A stretch of DNA of 30,023 nt. It comes from Pelargonium nanum (Eukaryota > Streptophyta > Magnoliopsida > Geraniales > Geraniaceae). This document shows positions 19,342 through 30,023 of this stretch, piece after piece (within the stretch, counting starts at the first letter, position 1; every line of letters starts with the position of its first letter). The stretch is taken from positions 1 through 30,023 of the forward strand of contig JAYMTF010000800.1 of NCBI GenBank assembly GCA_036897485.1, in the 5' to 3' direction. A model generated the notes under the pieces. That model saw nothing but the letters and a program-made list of their open reading frames with translations. It ran no database searches and was not told where the DNA came from. Made by a program: the position numbers and the translations under genes.

Positions 19342-22300
19342 TTAGTCTGTTCTGAGATTCTTCTGTAATATTTCCATGACCTTTTGTGAAAGAGACTCAG
19401 CAAATGTTCCTAGCATAGGTTCATATCTTGGAACTTCTACTGTAAAATTTACATGTGAACTCACCAGTTTGGCAACTGTGTTGACTTTCTCCGATATGGA
19501 TGGAAGCAGCGCAGCTGCTCCATCATATAGTTGTGCTCCTTCAGTTTCACCGGATACTTCTCTTGGAACCATAGCTCCTAATTTAGAAAACAACTTCAGT
19601 GCATTCTCTGCTGCAGCATCCAAACTCAGCAATGCTTCCCTGCAGGCCACAATGCTTTCCTGCACTTGGTTTCCTTTGGATACGCATTCCTTTGGGTCTC
19701 TTGCCTCCACTGATATGACATCTTTTAAATTTTCCAAGAGAGGGGGTTTGGGTGATTCAACATGTGGTACAACACAGCCTGGACTCAAGGTGCTTTGCAC
19801 CGAGTTCTTTAGCTCCTGCAGTGCAGTAGCAGATCAACATTTTAGCTGGATTATCCATAGGTCTCATTTTATAAGTAAATGGCATAATATCTCCAAAACC
19901 AATATGAACATAAAGAGTTGAAGGTTCAAACTATACAAGAACAACATGATAGCAGTAGGTGATCTTAACATGGGAAAATCCAATGATGATCAACCTCATT
20001 AAATGTTTACTTCATGTCTATTTTAACTAGGATGTTCCTTCAGCACATATGGTTACATGAGAACAATCTTTAACTAGTTGATACAGCATATAATAGACGT
20101 ACCAGTTCACAAGAATTTACCACTTGCTGTTCTCTTAGAACCGGGAATGTCAAATCATCCAATTTAACATTTACTGCTGCTTCTTCCCTGCCTTTCAAAG
20201 TCTTACCACATGTATCTCGAACAGGCGTGTCAAAAAGTTTCTTGCCATCTCCAAGATAGTTGTGACGCACTACATATTGTGCAGAGTACCTCCTCATCAC
20301 CGATGATTTCTTACTTCGTATCTATGAACAATTTATATGAACTGAACATCAGTAAAACACACATGCCTTATAATTATATAGCAAATATTGGGATCAAATA
20401 CAAGCATTTTTTGTGCCATTTAACTATATTTAGCGCCATTTCTTTTGTTAATATTCTTCCATGGTTACCTCATTGTATTGATAGTCAAACTATTCATCAC
20501 TTTCCATGTAAAAGACATCATACCAATGAGTGAGATTTGAGAAGGTATACACACCCCTTGATTTTATGCAAAGGGTACTAACCTTCTGTGATGTAGATAA
20601 ATTGCCAAAATGCTGCTTGAACAGATCAGTTTCTTCACATTTTATGCGGTTGGCATTGGCATGTTCAGTTGTTTGCACAATACTTCCAGTTTTATCTGAA
20701 TGCAACTGCTCTGGAACATCTTTGCCTAGTGGTTCACGGTAGGATTTTGAAGTGGCACTCTGCCTGACAGCTTCAACATCAATACAATCCACAAAGGAGA
20801 GCTCCCCATTAGCTGATATTTGCCCTGGATCTTGAGCTGCAGGAGAGCATTAATTCATGAGCATAACAATGAACCATTTAGTACTACAAAGACTATTGTA
20901 ATCACTAATCAGTATCCACTGAACTCTATTATTTTCCTTTGGAGTATTCTTCATTGCATTTCAAGCAACCATAATATTTAGCCCTAACCTATCAAAAGTC
21001 ATTTATTATCCCCCTACACGTTCTAATTTATACTGCAGAAACAGAAGAACATGACATTATCTAATGTTTTCAACGGTGTTGTTGTGTTCCTGACTAATAT
21101 TTGACTGTTACTATATTGCAATGTCATAACTGACTGATAAGTTGGCAAGCGAACGTTGGTGCAATTTTCCAAACAAGCACTGCATTATACCAAGGGAAAA
21201 TTAACATTTCATGACAGCATTTTGTTTGATGCTAAAGTAACCTAATGTCCTATCAGGCAATCAGCACACTGTCAACTATATCTACGATCCCTCTGGTCAC
21301 TAAAATATTGTAAACAGAAATGGTCAGAAGATCTTTGATATAAAAATTTAATTATCTCCATCTTCCATACTGTATTAGTTGACATTTGACTCAGTAACGA
21401 AAAGGTTGATGAAAAGGTTTGGCCTTACAAGAACTTGAAGAGACTTGTCTCTTGGCCTTCTCACACAAATTCTGCAGTTCCGGTGAATTCAGTATATGAC
21501 ATACTGTATAAACTGTGAGCCAGCGCTGTTCCTTGGTAAAGCTGCAGAAACACAAACACAAACAATTAGTATAGGGAAAATCAAGGATATATTACTGCAT
21601 ATGCTTTAAAAATGCTCACCTATGATTTTCTTTATGATTTGAAGAACGGATATGATCAGAATCAGGACTTCTGGATTGATTGCCTAGGCTGGCATTGTTG
21701 TTTCCCACATCATGTTTGGATGGTGTCTGAATCTCAGGGCACACAGGAGTCTCTACCCGATCTTCAACAACCAAAGGGGACAGTATCTTTGTTTCTTCCT
21801 GCTGGCATAAATGTGGGACACATCAATGGGCAGACAGGTGATCACAATCAAGAATAGCAGATCATGTCTCAGAAAATTATTATCCAGGTATCTGTTTGTA
21901 TTTTACTCTAACAATGATTTAGAGAAGTTCCATCAAATGAAATACAAGGAGAAATTTTAAAGTTACAAATTTGAAACACATAAATAGCACTGTTTTTTTA
22001 AGAATGCAGAATATTGGAATCCCAATTAGGTAATTTTACATTTTAGCGACTATACCTGGAATGATGAGCACTCAAGATTCCTGGGGATGATGACAGGGCT
22101 AGTTACTTTGTCTTGTGCCCACCTTGGAAGTCTTGAAATACTGAACTTAAATGCTGACATCTTTTGGGGACTCCATCCTTGATAGAGAACTCTTTGCGCA
22201 ACTTGGTTGGAGCTTTCCATTAATGGTATATTTTCAGGTTTGATTTCGAAATGCTGTTCACCTTCAGTAAACATGACTTGACAAAAAGTTACTGGCTGCA

Positions 22301-25300
22301 CCAAGCTTCTCGGAGACAGTGGTTCTGAATTTTCCTTCATTCTCTGAAGCATCCTGGAAGATAAGTGGGTGGGCAATCTCCATACGAAAATACAAGCATC
22401 ACCTCCTACCTAAATGCATCAATATGGTTAGAAACGTGTGCATGACAGAGAAAATAAATCAAAGTCTAAAAATACAGTCAAGTTAGGAATTATAGTATTT
22501 TTTTGTTAGTTTATAACTGTTATCTCAATTCTCACATATGGCATGGATGTGTGAAATTTATGTTGAACAGTAAGAAGAGACTAATGGCACACCCTGAAAG
22601 CCATTGATGTCCAATCACTTTTGTTTCATGTCGTGTTCTGACTAAACTTCATTTTGAACTTTGGAAAATAATATGAGAAAGACAACAGCAGAAATTGTTC
22701 TCTATTTATTTCTCTACTATGTATGACAGCAGAATATATCTCAAGCTGAAATTATAGTATTTTCCCCCACAAGCACGTTAACTTCCTCTCTTTAGTTGTA
22801 TCAGATCCACATAGAGAATCAAGTAATCAACCAATAGCATGGTCTGACAGAGTGACAGTAATCATCTACTAGTAAGTTCTTTTTGGGAATCAATACCTTC
22901 ATAAAAGAAGAGGGAAAAAAATTCCAAGTGAAGCTTACACGACATTTTCATGCAAATTATTTACACCATTTAGTAGTGCTTGTATTATGGACTTTTAAGG
23001 TTATATCCATCTGATGCACATCAAAAACAGAGAGAATTTATTTTGAAAGAAAATAAACATCAGTCCATTACACATTAAGGGAAGTGGAATATTATGTATC
23101 CAGTGACAATATTATAATACTACTATAGAACAAAAAAAAATTGAAAGTTTATGATCTTGTCGAAGCAATTAAATCTGCTAGAATTGTATGAGTGTTATAA
23201 TTGTATAAAATAGGAAATACTAGGATAAATGGGGAGCTCTTATTTTAGGGATACTAGTTGTCCTAATTGATACTTTTGAAATTGGGTATCCATTGTTAAT
23301 AATCGCAAATTCTCTCATCACTCAGACTTTCCACATGGTACCAGAGTTTTGAGTTTTCTCAAAAAAAAATTATTCACTGCTCTTGGCTCTTGCTGTGTAT
23401 CAACTCAAACAAAACAATTTTTAGAAATATCCACACGTTTCAATTGCCACCAACAAATGAAACTGTAATTTGAACTCACAGATATGATATGCTTGCAGTC
23501 AGGTAAGAAGATGACACCAGTTACAACTTCACCATGCCCAACAGCTTGTCCAACCATTTCTCCACTGATAAAGTCATACATGCAGATAGACTTGTTGGAG
23601 TAGGAGCAAGCCAGGTAACTGCAGCTTGGATCTATAGAAACCTGTAAAAAATTATAAATGAATAAATAATGTCCAATCATTAGAAATTGAGGATGGAAAG
23701 AATTAAGCCTCACACAAAATTAATGTATCTCACCTTTATTGGGTCTCCGAAATCTCTATCTTGTCTGAAGGATTTAACTAGCTTCCCAGAGGTGATGTTG
23801 AATGTGTTTATCTTCTTATCCTAGGAGTACAAAAATTAAGTTACCCATTTCAAGACTGACAATCAAACACGATGATGAATCGGCTAGTGCATTAGTAGCT
23901 AAATGAAGGGTAAGTTTAATTGCAAGGGATCAATTTGTGGAAGCCCTTTCTAGGCATTTGTGTGATCTGTTTACTGCTAAGTAACAACTAAAATCTTATT
24001 AACCTGTCCAACCGTAATTGCTAAGTCCATGGTTGAATCTATAGCCATGTCATAGACAGTTCCATGAGAAGCCATCTGATGATGACAACGAGAAATTTTA
24101 AGGCCGCTACGAGTTATAGCAATATCACGAAACACCAGAGACCTGTATGAAAGAAACAATCATGTCAACCATTAAAGTTAATTTGGATACCTCCGCCAAA
24201 TTAATTATGCACTTGGTTCCTATAACTATATAGGCACAAACAGTGAATGAAATGGCACCATGTAAATTTTGAAACACCAGGAACATCATCACCTAACATG
24301 GCAGTGCTTAACAATGTAGATATGGCAGTGCTTACCTATCAGCACTGCAGCTAAGTATCTTACGGCCATTGGAAGTCAGTTTTACAGAAGTCACAGCAGC
24401 TGAATGATCATCAATACTTCCAATAAGATCAAAATTCCTGACATAAAAGAAGCACAATTAAGACATGAGAGCAACAAACTAAAAGACTTCAAGATTCTTT
24501 GAGCTCAAAAGTCAAACCTGTTGGCATCATAAAGATGGATGATACGGTCCCTTCCCCCTGAAGCTAGGAAGTAATACTTATCTACAACGTCTTCAGACAC
24601 AACACTCTTCTTGCTTGGCAAGCTAAAGCTCAACGTAAGTATCTCCGCATCATGAGCATGCTGCAATATCCCCAAATCTACTTATAATATTGATGCAGAG
24701 GATCTAAATGTCTGCATATGGAAAAATGATTCAAAATAACACCTTAAAGTCTAGGTTTACCTGCAAACATGTATAATCAGATGTCTGTAGGTTATAGATA
24801 TGAAGGTTCCCATCACAATCACCAGCAGCGAGATACTTTCCATCTGGACTAACAGCCATTGACCGAAATCCTTGATTACTAACACCTACATCTACAGTAT
24901 CCCGTTCAAAAATCCCTGCATTTACTGCTGTGAGGAAAAGGAAACAGGATTACTAACTTTGATATAGAGATCTAGATAGATTTCAACAACTGACAAAATT
25001 AATGTTATGCTTAAGAGCTTAAAAAATACAGCATTTTTGTATGTTTGTAAAAGTAAGTCATACCCTCACAACTTTAGCAATTACCTAAATGTGCACTGGC
25101 AACAGATTCAGAACCCAAAGAATGAGGATCTATGGCATCCTTTAATGAATCAGGATGCAAGGCAAGATCCCATAATCTTATAGTACCATCTGTTGAGCAT
25201 GTGGCAAAAGAAACTCCACCAGAACAACCTCTAGCAACACATGCAAGAGATGGAGCATGCGTGTTTTCACAAAATAGATTCTTGGCATCCCATATACATG

Positions 25301-28300
25301 CAGAATGTGAACCTAGCACACATAGCCGGGTAGCCTGGAATAGAAAGATTTGTTAACAGCAGAACAAACACTGTGAAATGTAAAAGAAAAAGAATAAGAT
25401 ATCGGTGCCGTATATAAAGAAATCACCTTGGTCACATCATGGATGTCCCATATATATAGAGTATGATCTTCATAAACAACCACTGAAAAGCAGAGACAGA
25501 TTAATAGCTTTCAGGTGCGAATAAAGATAATATTCCATCGTCAAGAAAAATTTAACACTTATTGTGCTCACCGAGCTTCTCTGAAGTTGAGAACTGACAA
25601 GCAACTGCATCAGGAAGAGTAGGTACAAGTTGGTAATCAGTACTATCCCCTTCAGTATGACAAATAGTACTCTCACTGTCCTCTTGGTAGTTTTTCACCT
25701 TTGAGTATAGCAAACTTCCAGCACATTCAAGAGTGTCAGTGGTATAGAGTTGTACTACTCCGTTACTGCATGAACAAGCTAATAGCTTGTTCGATGAAGA
25801 TAATGAAAAACCTTTTCCAACCTGAAAATTAAATTTTGTCAATTGTGAAACCAATAGGTGAAACTGAAAAAAGTGCAACCCCCATGGCAAAAACCTAGCT
25901 ATTTTGCCTTGATGACATTCAGAAAGCTTTGAACATTTTTTTTTGCTCTTTTCATTTTTCCTTGATGGACTGGATGCATTTTTGTGCCTATGTCCAAATC
26001 TTTATCTCGCATCAAAGTTATAGATGTCACAGTCACAAAACCTTGCTTCGGTTTCATTTCCAAATAATGTGCTACAAGCCTACAACAAAAACATTTACCC
26101 TAGCACAGTTGGGGTCAGCTATATAGACTCGTATTATCCTTCTATATCCATTATTAAATCTGGCATTACCATGTCCTTTCTTATTATCTCCTTCCATGTT
26201 AGTTTAGGTCTCCCCCCTATTCTTATTAGTTTCTCTCCTAAATGAATTCTCTTACTCTTCTGCATGGGTTCATTCATTAACCTCCCTATACTGCTCATGC
26301 CCAAACCACCTTAGATGGTTTTCCCTCATCTAATCTTCAATTGGATGAACTCTAACTTTTGCTCATATTGCTTCACTCCTAACCTTATCATGTCTTGTGT
26401 TACCACTTACCAGACAGCCATACAAGCATTCCATCACTGTAATATAAAGATTTAACCCGCTTATAAAAAAATACATATAAAAAGATTTAACCTCTTACTC
26501 TACTACATTAGATAGATTCTTAAGGCACACAGAATCTTTGGCAATTCCAAACCATCAAGTATGATCAAGTCCAACAAACTAAAACCTTTGTCTAAAAGAG
26601 GAGTTTTTGGTTAGGTCCATCTATACAAGTCTCCATTAAGCCAAGATATAAGCTGCTTGGCAAAATCTTTCACAAACAATATACATTAAACAACATATAC
26701 CTTCAAATCCAATGAGTTTTTTACTGACAATTCTGAATCCACAAGGCATAAAACACCTATAAAGAGAAGGGTGAGAAAGAAAAAGGTCAGAGGATACAGG
26801 GATCATTCATCAAAAACCAAATGCTTAAACATCTTATAGTTCACCTCATGCAAATCTGACCTGCATCAGTCAATGCACAAATAGGAAAAAATCCAGTAGA
26901 CTGTTCACGGTTAGTGATACTACTATTAGTCCAGAACAGGGATGAGATGGATACAAAAGAGCTCCCCTTGTGAATGCCAAGGTTAACAGGCTTTCCATGC
27001 ATTGTCACTGATTCTACCCGTTTACCCAAATGAGTTTTGACGGAACATCCCACTGCCCAGAACTTCAAGTGCTTTTTCCCAGCAGTTACAATGTATTTTG
27101 CATCTGATGTGAAGCTAACAGATGCAACCACTGCAGAAGAAGAACTTGCTTTAAGCTTGGTAAGCAGCCTTCCACTCCTCCCATCCCAAAGACAGATGTA
27201 TCCTCCAACAGATGTGAGATATTTCCCTGCAAGAAAGGATAGAATGGCAAAGAAAGAAAAACAGTTAAAGAGGCAAGAAGCCAACAAGTACTACAAGAAA
27301 ACATAGCAGAACTGTAGATTTTCCGTTTATTTGTTCAGACTAACCATCAGGTGAGAAAGCAACACATGAAACCCCATATACATGACCTTTCAGTTCACAT
27401 ATAACTGTCAGGGTAGCAATATCCCATATTAACACTGCAGGTTGGTTGCCTGACTGCCAGTAAAAGGGAAAAGGTTAGTTTCTTATTAGATAATGGATAA
27501 ATACATAGGCACAAAACTTAGCTATCATTAGTTCATGAATGGATTGTGAGAGATTAAGTTACTTCTATCCACATCATTTCTTGAAAGGACGGTATAATTT
27601 GAGAATGGCTATGGAACAGCAATACATGGAAGAAAGAGAAATTAGCAACAGCTTCTTTTCCAAATAACTAATAAAACATCTTCACAATACAGTTATGACC
27701 GCTTTCTTGCCACCACATCACTCAAAAAGCCACTTGTCTTGTCCTTTGACCATGAGGATGCTTCATTAGCTCTTCCTGTCAGTACCCTCCCAACATCATA
27801 CATGGGTGTTCACTTGCTACAATCAAGCCAACTCATTATCTCTTGAAACAAGCACTAAAATTTGATATGGAGCTCCGTCATAGCAACTTGGAGGAGATTA
27901 GCTAATGCACTAGCAGTGGACTAAAATGTTCCCAATTTAGTCAATACCAAGTCAAAATAGACACTACCCATATTGCAGAATCTAACTCCGGAAATTAGAT
28001 CAAATCATAGATTATTGCAACATGTTTCAATTTTCTAGCCCAACCTTACCAAATTTAACTTCCCCATATATCACTGTGAGACTCAAACTTCAAAGCATTA
28101 GTCAGTTTATGAATTCATGAACAGAACATCCAGGAAATTTTTTCAAGTCCTATAAGAAATCGGTCCATACCTCTCCAGCTGCTACGAAACGCCCATCCCC
28201 CGACACTGCAACACAACTCAATGGTCTCGGAGTCCGGTGAGACACCATGAGATACGACTGCGTCCCGGACTCCACATTGTAGACCACCACCACACACCCA

Positions 28301-28538
28301 GCCACGTAAACACAGTTTCCACTCCAGACGTTCGAAGCCAATCCGTTGCCATTCTTCGTCGTCAATCCGATGATCCCTTCCAGAACCAGCTGCGATCGGA
28401 ACCAACGTATCAATACTGTCAGTATCACTGTGTGGTATCCGAGAAAGTAATGAAATTTTAAATATAAAATAAACACAAATTCGGGATCATTACCTTTGAC
28501 GATGAATCGGGTTTCTTGATCTTCCTTTTTGTTTTCAT
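19342..28538 (-). CDS. WD40-repeat protein, MAPKBP1/WDR62 type (At3g09080 type)
   Basis: I assembled 20 exons with GT-AG junctions and consistent phase: 28538-28494, 28389-28171, 27453-27345, 27226-26861, 26756-26701, 25821-25572, 25482-25427, 25334-25085, 24927-24761, 24660-24518, 24437-24336, 24142-24004, 23820-23734, 23641-23480, 22409-22056, 21798-21620, 21541-21429, 20836-20583, 20321-20103 and 19815-19342. The product is about 1247 aa. Residues 1 to about 730 form two consecutive WD40 propellers (for example VLIWDIATL, ICLWDGRSG, LYIWDIHDV, TIRLWDLAL, ACIFVWRLP). The C-terminal 500 residues are Ser-rich and mostly disordered, ending in a helical segment (about 1130-1247). The start MKTKRKIKKPDSSSK and whole architecture agree with Arabidopsis At3g09080. 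Animal relatives MAPKBP1/WDR62 are JNK-scaffold and spindle proteins; the plant role is not known to me. Two acceptors (exons 9 and 16) are tandem CAGCAG. Introns 5 and 14 contain transposon relics. Exon ends are inferred by eye. Confidence 0.9.
23193..23346 (+). mobile_element. Short LTR plus primer-binding-site relic (TRIM- or Copia-like)
   Basis: Inside WD40 intron 14. A stretch beginning TGTTATAATTG and ending TTTCCACA, about 143 bp, is followed directly by TGGTACCAGAG. That is close to the TGGTATCAGAGC primer-binding site (initiator Met-tRNA) that follows the 5' LTR of Copia and TRIM elements. Left boundary uncertain. No second LTR, polypurine tract or coding sequence seen, so this is a fragment in antisense to the host gene. 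Confidence 0.4.
26085..26440 (-). mobile_element. Decayed LINE (non-LTR retrotransposon) 3' end
   Basis: Lies in WD40 intron 5, same strand as the gene. Despite stops and frameshifts, the minus strand still reads MRENHLRWFGH (26329-26297) and GRPKLTWKEIIRKDM (about 26214-26170). A stretch ending VYIADPN follows (about 26130-26110). These are the conserved C-terminal blocks of the plant LINE reverse-transcriptase protein (LRWFGH, GRPKxxW, RxxxADPN). Only the 3' part remains and it is non-functional. The end near 26085 has a TTTTTGTTGT stretch, typical of RTE-clade tails. Confidence 0.8.
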
Positions 28539-28573
28539 TTTCCGATTGAGAAATGAAAAGGAAAAAATTAACC

Positions 28574-28600
28574 CTAAATGCAGAGTTTATAATGATCCAT
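28574..28600 (-). other. 8-codon upstream ORF in the WD40 leader
   Basis: ATG at 28600 in a strong context (AAAATGG) reads MDHYKLCI and stops at 28574, 35 nt before the main ATG at 28538. If the transcript begins above 28600 it would be translated first and could modulate WD40 protein output. Confidence 0.4.
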
Positions 28601-28741
28601 TTTGGGGAGAAGAGGACGAAATAGATTGCTTGAATTTCTTAGCCGTTGGATTTTTCTGTAACGTAAGGGCAGATGGGGCGGGAAATCTGCACAAATTACT
28701 TTTAAAATAATCTGAAGATTCTAACTGACAAGAAATGATAG

Positions 28742-28777
28742 TGGGCCTAGTTTTGGGCCAATGGTCATCAATGGGCC
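28742..28777 (-). promoter_or_regulatory. Cluster of three site II (TGGGCC/GGCCCA) elements
   Basis: TGGGCC occurs at 28742-28747, 28754-28759 and 28772-28777 on the plus strand, so GGCCCA on the gene strand. The cluster lies about 205-240 bp upstream of the WD40 ATG. Clustered site II motifs are typical of promoters of constitutive, proliferation-linked plant genes. The motif works in either orientation. Confidence 0.55.
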
Positions 28778-29781
28778 TGGGTTTAAATATTTGAGATTAA
28801 AAAATGAATATCATTAATTAAATATGGCAGAAAAATAAATATCAGTAATTAACAAAATTTATTTTTCTCAGGTGCCCCGCCGGCACAATTAATATTTATT
28901 TATTTTATAAAACAAAATTACCTTAAGAAACTAGTACATCATTTTTTTTTTTGATAAGTGTTTATATTCTAGTTGTAGTATTGGACCCAATCTACAGTCC
29001 CTTAAAATATTGATTAATTCCTATGATTTTGGCGAGTCGAATTATTAGTGGGGTTTACTTTTAATTTTTATATAATCAATTGAGTGTTAGAGCAAGCTTG
29101 CTATTAATTTGTATATATTGAATATATTATCCTATATAGATTATGAACCATTCTCATAATAAGTCTCACCTAATCTTGAATATGACATTAAATGACGGTG
29201 GTGTTTCTTGAGTTGAGTCTTCAATTTGTTAATGGAAAATGTTTTTTTTTGTCATTTAATTATTTGTTTAGTTACGAATTGTATCCAATTTGAGTTTTTT
29301 CTAATTTAATATATAAGATGTTTATATTGTTCTGGTATGATCTCTCAACTATGATATTTTGTTCTGAATTAGTGCAATATGTAACGGTGCCGTCAAATTA
29401 CACTTGTAATTCCGTATTATTTCTAAAAAAAATGAGACTACGATCACATTACGCTTAAATTTGCTAAAATTACGATTGAAACAATTTTGAAACAAAATTG
29501 TGTAATCGAATAGATCAAATTTAACAAAATTGACGTGACGACCTCATCCCTTAAACATACATCAGTAAATTTAATTAACTTAGCGTCACATTGCCATCAC
29601 ATCAACAAAAAAAACTGTCATATCAACCAAATTTGACATTGCTAAATTTAAAACATATGATAGATTGGGGACCATGTTGAAACAAAACTTAAAAATAGTT
29701 ACCAATTCAAAATAAAAAATTGTTTAGGGGGCAAAATAAAACATTTTTCTTTATTTATCCATTTATTTTTATCTCATTCTG

Positions 29782-29831
29782 AATAATCATTTGAACCTAA
29801 TTTTTTTTATAATAATCATTTGAACCTAATT
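29782..29831. repeat. Short tandem duplication
   Basis: AATAATCATTTGAACCTAAT plus a final T occurs twice (29782-29802 and 29811-29831), 29 bp apart. ATTAGAGCAATT also repeats just downstream. This looks like local slippage or duplication in AT-rich DNA, with no sign of an element. Confidence 0.8.
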
Positions 29832-30023
29832 AGAAATTAGAGCAATTTTTTATAATAATAAAAATTAGAGCAATTAAACAAGTTAACAGGTAGAGCTTAC
29901 AAACTTTTTTTTTTTTTTTACTCTCATCTTACCCTAAGAATTTGAAGCGAACAGGTACTCTCATCTGGAGAGCTAGGAACTAGGGTTCCATAGTTTAAGT
30001 GAGGCGGCGGCGGCTTCAAGTTG

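Larger units (their letters stand above)
28539..30023. other. WD40 promoter and AT-rich right flank
   Basis: The left 250 bp is the WD40 leader and promoter. About 28800-29900 is very AT-rich with no recognisable gene. From about 29925 the composition shifts: CTAGGGTTCC followed by a GGCGGCGGCGG run at the right edge looks like a plant gene leader or start, but no ATG is present before the window ends. Confidence 0.5.

Noticed and set aside
26840-26861. Alternative exon 4 donor (ATGAG/GTGAAC) in the WD40 gene
   Set aside because: It breaks the frame into the next exon. The GCAG/GTCAGA donor at 26861 keeps frame and yields the conserved LTDAGVLCLVDS junction.
1-30023. CRISPR array, prokaryotic operon, tRNA or rRNA genes, organellar insertion, viral sequence
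   Set aside because: No regularly spaced repeats, no cloverleaf or rRNA core motifs and no plastid or mitochondrial genes were recognised. Genes are intron-bearing, separately promoted plant nuclear genes.

Overview
The window is nuclear DNA of a flowering plant, most likely a eudicot in the rosid range. The evidence is AT-rich intergenic DNA, GT-AG introns, plant-only gene families and plant transposon relics. I cannot name the genus. Family and Arabidopsis comparisons are from memory, not from a search.

Layout. (1) 1-712: AT-rich flank. On the minus strand it holds an snRNA-type promoter (USE plus TATA, exactly 34 bp apart) in front of a structured sequence with C/D-box-like motifs, a candidate small RNA gene. 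(2) 713-2984, minus: a complete six-exon secreted laccase of the LAC4 lignin type, with a near-perfect miR397 target site and an AC (MYB) element above its TATA box. (3) 2985-6851: a long divergent intergenic region. (4) 6852-9068, plus: a four-exon NPF8/PTR1-type proton-coupled di/tripeptide transporter. (5) 9794-10668, plus: a two-exon, probably plastid-targeted coiled-coil protein with two membrane segments. (6) 12076-14148, minus: an intronless P-class PPR protein (At3g09060 type). (7) 14504-14820: an intact-looking MITE with long terminal inverted repeats and a 9-bp target duplication. (8) 15695-17605, minus: an OCTOPUS (OPS) protein. (9) 19342-28538, minus: a 20-exon WD40 protein of the MAPKBP1/WDR62 type (about 1247 aa). 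Its introns carry a LINE relic and a short-LTR relic. (10) 28539-30023: its promoter and AT-rich DNA, perhaps reaching the leader of another gene at the right edge.

These are independent nuclear genes, not an operon. PPR, OPS and WD40 appear in the same order and orientation as At3g09060, At3g09070 and At3g09080, and the plastid protein may match At3g09050, so about 9.8-28.5 kb looks like an ancient conserved block. The laccase and the transporter are not part of that block in Arabidopsis. Regulatory signals fit the genes: lignin-type signals (AC element, miR397) on the laccase, and site II (TGGGCY) motifs in front of the plastid, PPR and WD40 genes. Three genes have short upstream ORFs that could affect translation. 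I see no sign of a defence island, CRISPR array, virus or organellar insertion.
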